Below, in pieces: positions 61,715-64,000 of a DNA stretch of 64,000 nucleotides. The translations under genes and the position numbers were made by a program. This stretch comes from JACNIZ01 sp964344765 (GTDB lineage: Bacteria; Planctomycetota; UBA1135), in NCBI GenBank assembly GCA_964344765.1, contig CAYFOM010000023.1, forward strand, positions 1 through 64,000, given 5' to 3'. Under the pieces are notes generated by a model. It was not told where the DNA came from, ran no database searches, and worked only from the letters and a program-made list of their open reading frames with translations. Within the stretch, counting starts at the first letter, position 1. Each line of letters begins with the position of its first letter.

Positions 61715-62989
61715 TTAGTATGCCGGTACCGCGATCCGCGCGATGAACTGCAGCTGTGGATCCGGATGCACGCTGGTCAGAAAAAGCGTGCCTAACGACG
61801 CCTTTGCGTCGGTTTTGAGAACTTCTTCTCCGTTGACGATCAAGCTCACAGGCTTGTCAAAGTCAACCATGCGCTCATCGAGCAGGATTTCCAGACCGCT
61901 GAGATTTTCCTTTGAGGTCAGCGAAATCTGGTTTTTCATCCGATCCAGCTCGGCCACCACCACCGCATTCAGCTTGGGCTGATCCCACCACAACCAATAG
62001 AACTGGTGCTTCCAGGTCAGGGTGGGTTGCCAAACGATTTTCCGTTGGATCACATCGCGTTTGAAGTCCTCAATACGCTCCAGCAGCACGACATGACCGC
62101 CATCGGGCGCCGCATGGCCGCGGTTATTGACCTCCCAGTAGGTGAAGTTTTTGTAGCCACCCCACTCATCCTTCGCGCGTTCCACCTGTTTGGCCGCCGC
62201 GCGATTGGCATCCGGCGGTACCTGCGGATCGTCGCCGCTTTGGAACACCACCATCGGCACATTGCGTAGATTCGGCACTACGCCGTAATCGATGTCGATG
62301 ATCTCGCCGCTAGGTCCAAAAACCGGAGTTGGTGCGCCGGCGGATGGAGTCAGTGCAGCCACTCGGTCGGCGTGGTGTCCGCCCAAAGTCCAAGTGCCGT
62401 ATCCGCCCATCGAATGACCGGCGAAGTAAACCTGATCCGGATCGATCTTCCAAGTGCGCAGCGCGTCGTCGACCAGTTGCAGCACCCATTCTTCGGTGCC
62501 GGAATCGGTCCAACCGTGCTCGGTCTTCTTCAGCACCTGCGGCGCAATGCTGACCCAACCCATTTCTTCGGCCGGCCCGCTCCACGCACTATGCGCCGGT
62601 CCGGCATCGCCCGACCCGGCACCGCCGCCGTGCATCGCAATCAACAAACCCTTGGGCTTGCTGGTTTTGCCGCCAATGATGTACAGCCCGCGCTTTTTGG
62701 GCTCTTCCCAATACCAATGCCGACCCGAATCCTTCGGCAGCGTCCGCCCTTCGCGCGAATGCACCTTTTCGATGTGCTTGCGCCACGTCTTCAGGTCTTT
62801 GATTTTGCGCAGCGGGAATTGGTCCAGCCGCGCCACCGCTTCACGGTGTTTCTCAAGAGCGCCGTCCTGAGTGAAGTCGACCGCGACCAGCTGCTCAAGC
62901 AGCTTTTTGGCTTCGCGAGCGTTCGGCGGCTTGTCTTGCGCAGCGGCCGCCGAACTCAGGATCAAAAGCGCAGTGAGAGTCTTAATCAC
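61715..62989 (-). CDS. Secreted esterase/PHB-depolymerase-like alpha/beta hydrolase
   Basis: The 424-residue protein has a signal peptide (ending S-A-A-A-A-Q). A charged helical region of about 80 residues precedes the hydrolase. The fold begins with L-L-I-A-M-H-G-G-G-A-G-S, then the nucleophile elbow G-H-S-M-G-G-Y-G. Q-S-G-D-D-P-Q-V-P supplies the Asp and N-N-R-G-H-A the His. The C-terminal 100 residues are a beta-rich extension. LpqC-like and PHB-depolymerase-like enzymes are the closest models. It overlaps the upstream lipoprotein gene by eight bases. Confidence 0.78.
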   Translation of the reverse strand: MIKTLTALLILSSAAAAQDKPPNAREAKKLLEQLVAVDFTQDGALEKHREAVARLDQFPLRKIKDLKTWRKHIEKVHSREGRTLPKDSGRHWYWEEPKKRGLYIIGGKTSKPKGLLIAMHGGGAGSGDAGPAHSAWSGPAEEMGWVSIAPQVLKKTEHGWTDSGTEEWVLQLVDDALRTWKIDPDQVYFAGHSMGGYGTWTLGGHHADRVAALTPSAGAPTPVFGPSGEIIDIDYGVVPNLRNVPMVVFQSGDDPQVPPDANRAAAKQVERAKDEWGGYKNFTYWEVNNRGHAAPDGGHVVLLERIEDFKRDVIQRKIVWQPTLTWKHQFYWLWWDQPKLNAVVVAELDRMKNQISLTSKENLSGLEILLDERMVDFDKPVSLIVNGEEVLKTDAKASLGTLFLTSVHPDPQLQFIARIAVPAY

Positions 62990-63506
62990 TAATCTTCGTC
63001 ATTTCGATCCACATGACTTCGTTTTCGTTGCCCTCGGCATCGATGATGATCATCGTGTAGTTCGAGGTGCCTTCGCCGTACACGGTTACGTGCTTGTAAG
63101 TGACGGTTTTCTCCGGATCGTTCCAGTCGGCGCCTTCGCCGGACATGGTCAAAGTCTTGGTCGCGGCGTCGTAGCTACCGGACGAAGACATGGCTTCCGG
63201 CTCCATGCTGTCGGTCCAAGTGGCGTGCAGATCGTTGGGGTTGTCATGCGTGTGCATGGACTCCTTGCCGGTGAAGCCGCCGCCGAAGTTGCTGGTGAAC
63301 TCGTGAATCAAGTTATTGCCTTCGATGTACACCTTGTAGGAGGCATCGAATGCCTCTTCCGAGCCCATCACTTTCTGGGTGCCGCTCCAATTCCCGGTCA
63401 CGTCGTGCCAGTACTTCGGCAAACCATCGTCGACCTCAACTTGGCCGCCGCAGCTAGGAATCAAAACCACCAAAGGAAGAAGGAGGAGTGCAAGGAGCAG
63501 TCTCAT
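62982..63506 (-). CDS. Lipoprotein, DUF1579-like
   Basis: The 174-residue protein has a lipobox L-I-P-S-C near residue 19, so it is likely a lipoprotein. The mature part (G-N-W-S-G-T-Q-K, then repeated T-F/Y strands and Y-D-A-A-T-K-T-L-T-M) resembles DUF1579, a lipocalin-like beta barrel of unknown function. It overlaps the start of the next gene on this strand, implying coupled translation. Confidence 0.7.
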   Translation of the reverse strand: MRLLLALLLLPLVVLIPSCGGQVEVDDGLPKYWHDVTGNWSGTQKVMGSEEAFDASYKVYIEGNNLIHEFTSNFGGGFTGKESMHTHDNPNDLHATWTDSMEPEAMSSSGSYDAATKTLTMSGEGADWNDPEKTVTYKHVTVYGEGTSNYTMIIIDAEGNENEVMWIEMTKISD

Positions 63507-63541
63507 TCCCGTGGTTTACCAGGGTTCCGGTCCGGCGTCTA

Positions 63542-64000
63542 CTACCAGCAAGTAAACCCGCCGTCCACGGAGAGATCTACGCCGGTGATCCAGCGGGAGT
63601 CGTCGCTGCACAAAAACCACGCCACGCCGGCAATATCGTCGGGTTGGCCCAAACCTAGGGGGTGCGAGCCGACGACTTTCTGCAGCTGCTCCTCGGTGCG
63701 GGATTCCAGCCACGGCTTGACCAAATCGGTGATGACGAACCCGGGGCAGATGCAATTCGCACGGATTTGATCCGCCGCGTAGTCGATCGCCAAGTTGCGG
63801 GTGTACTGGATCACCCCGGCTTTGGTCGGCCCATATGCCGCGCGCTCGGCCATGCCGACCTGACCGGAAATCGATCCGATGGTCACAATCGCGCCGCCAC
63901 CGCGCTGCTGAATTGCGGGAACCGCCGCCTTGCACGAACGGTGAACCCCAGTCAGATTGACGCGGATAGTTTCGTTCCAATGCTCGTCGTCGGTTTCGGT
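63542..64000 (-). CDS. SDR-family dehydrogenase, start outside window
   Basis: The frame is open to the window edge, so 152 C-terminal residues are seen. The catalytic Y-x-x-x-K is in A-A-Y-G-P-T-K. S-I-S-G-Q-V-G-M provides the catalytic Ser region, and N-C-I-C-P-G-F-V-I-T-D the nucleotide-side loop. It ends in G-V-D-L-S-V-D-G-G-F, typical of classical SDR enzymes. The N-terminal cofactor loop and substrate specificity cannot be judged. Confidence 0.88.
   Translation of the reverse strand, partial: TETDDEHWNETIRVNLTGVHRSCKAAVPAIQQRGGGAIVTIGSISGQVGMAERAAYGPTKAGVIQYTRNLAIDYAADQIRANCICPGFVITDLVKPWLESRTEEQLQKVVGSHPLGLGQPDDIAGVAWFLCSDDSRWITGVDLSVDGGFTCW

Noticed and set aside
1..64000. tRNA, rRNA, CRISPR array, insertion sequence or prophage
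   Set aside because: No cloverleaf, direct-repeat array, transposase or phage structural gene was noticed on either strand.

Overview
ORGANISM. The window looks like chromosome from a moderately GC-rich Gram-negative bacterium, most likely a planctomycete of a lineage rich in secreted propeller proteins. This is an inference from gene content, mainly the many secreted FG-GAP and PD40 beta-propeller proteins that share one C-terminal module. No rRNA, tRNA, CRISPR array, IS element or phage gene was seen. Coding density is high and no gene-free stretch exceeds 300 bases; the largest gap (37377-37645) holds a conserved promoter-like block and a structured leader.

LAYOUT. 1-3579: a PD40 propeller protein (5' end outside the window), a small membrane protein and the first FG-GAP propeller protein. 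3622-10728: a HAD phosphatase-like protein, then a threonine block with asd divergent from thrA-thrB-thrC, and a small membrane protein. 10882-12486: a periplasmic octaheme cytochrome c of the hydroxylamine oxidoreductase type, closed by a clear terminator. 12568-37376: an accessory region with eight seven-bladed FG-GAP paralogues plus one divergent one. Scattered among them are an AlkZ-like glycosylase, a possible caspase-fold peptidase, an esterase/GH43-like fusion, an enoyl-CoA hydratase, a large secreted protein and an OFA-type transporter. 37646-38776: asnA with a hairpin-rich leader. 38899-50914: one dense operon with a Hyb-type membrane-bound [NiFe] hydrogenase (hybO, hybA, hybB, hybC), its protease, all six hyp maturation genes (A, B, F, C, D, E) and a nickel-transporter-like protein. 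50997-55546: a small STAS/SEC14-like protein, oligopeptidase B and an ABC-F ATPase. 55725-60747: a TetR gene with a perfect operator palindrome in its promoter, translationally coupled to four genes of an ATP-dependent benzoyl-CoA-reductase-type enzyme, then a 79-residue protein. 60778-64000: two alpha/beta hydrolases, a DUF1579-type lipoprotein and a partial SDR dehydrogenase, all on the minus strand.

HOW THE GENES WORK TOGETHER. asd and thrABC supply the aspartate-to-threonine route. The hydrogenase block is self-contained: structural subunits, quinone-side membrane subunit, protease, nickel insertion, cyanide-ligand synthesis and probable nickel import. With the octaheme cytochrome and the aryl-CoA-reductase-type operon it suggests a facultative or anaerobic respiratory lifestyle with H2 oxidation, nitrogen-oxide or hydroxylamine chemistry, and low-potential aromatic (or related acyl-CoA) reduction. 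The tie between these three systems is inference; only their proximity is seen.

MOST INTERESTING POINTS. (1) A shared C-terminal module of about 125 residues on two different propeller types, with recent tandem duplication of FG-GAP genes that also copied their upstream regions. (2) The TetR-autoregulated aryl-CoA-reductase operon. (3) The octaheme protein, which keeps an Asp-His pair and a candidate cross-linking Tyr. (4) The asnA leader.
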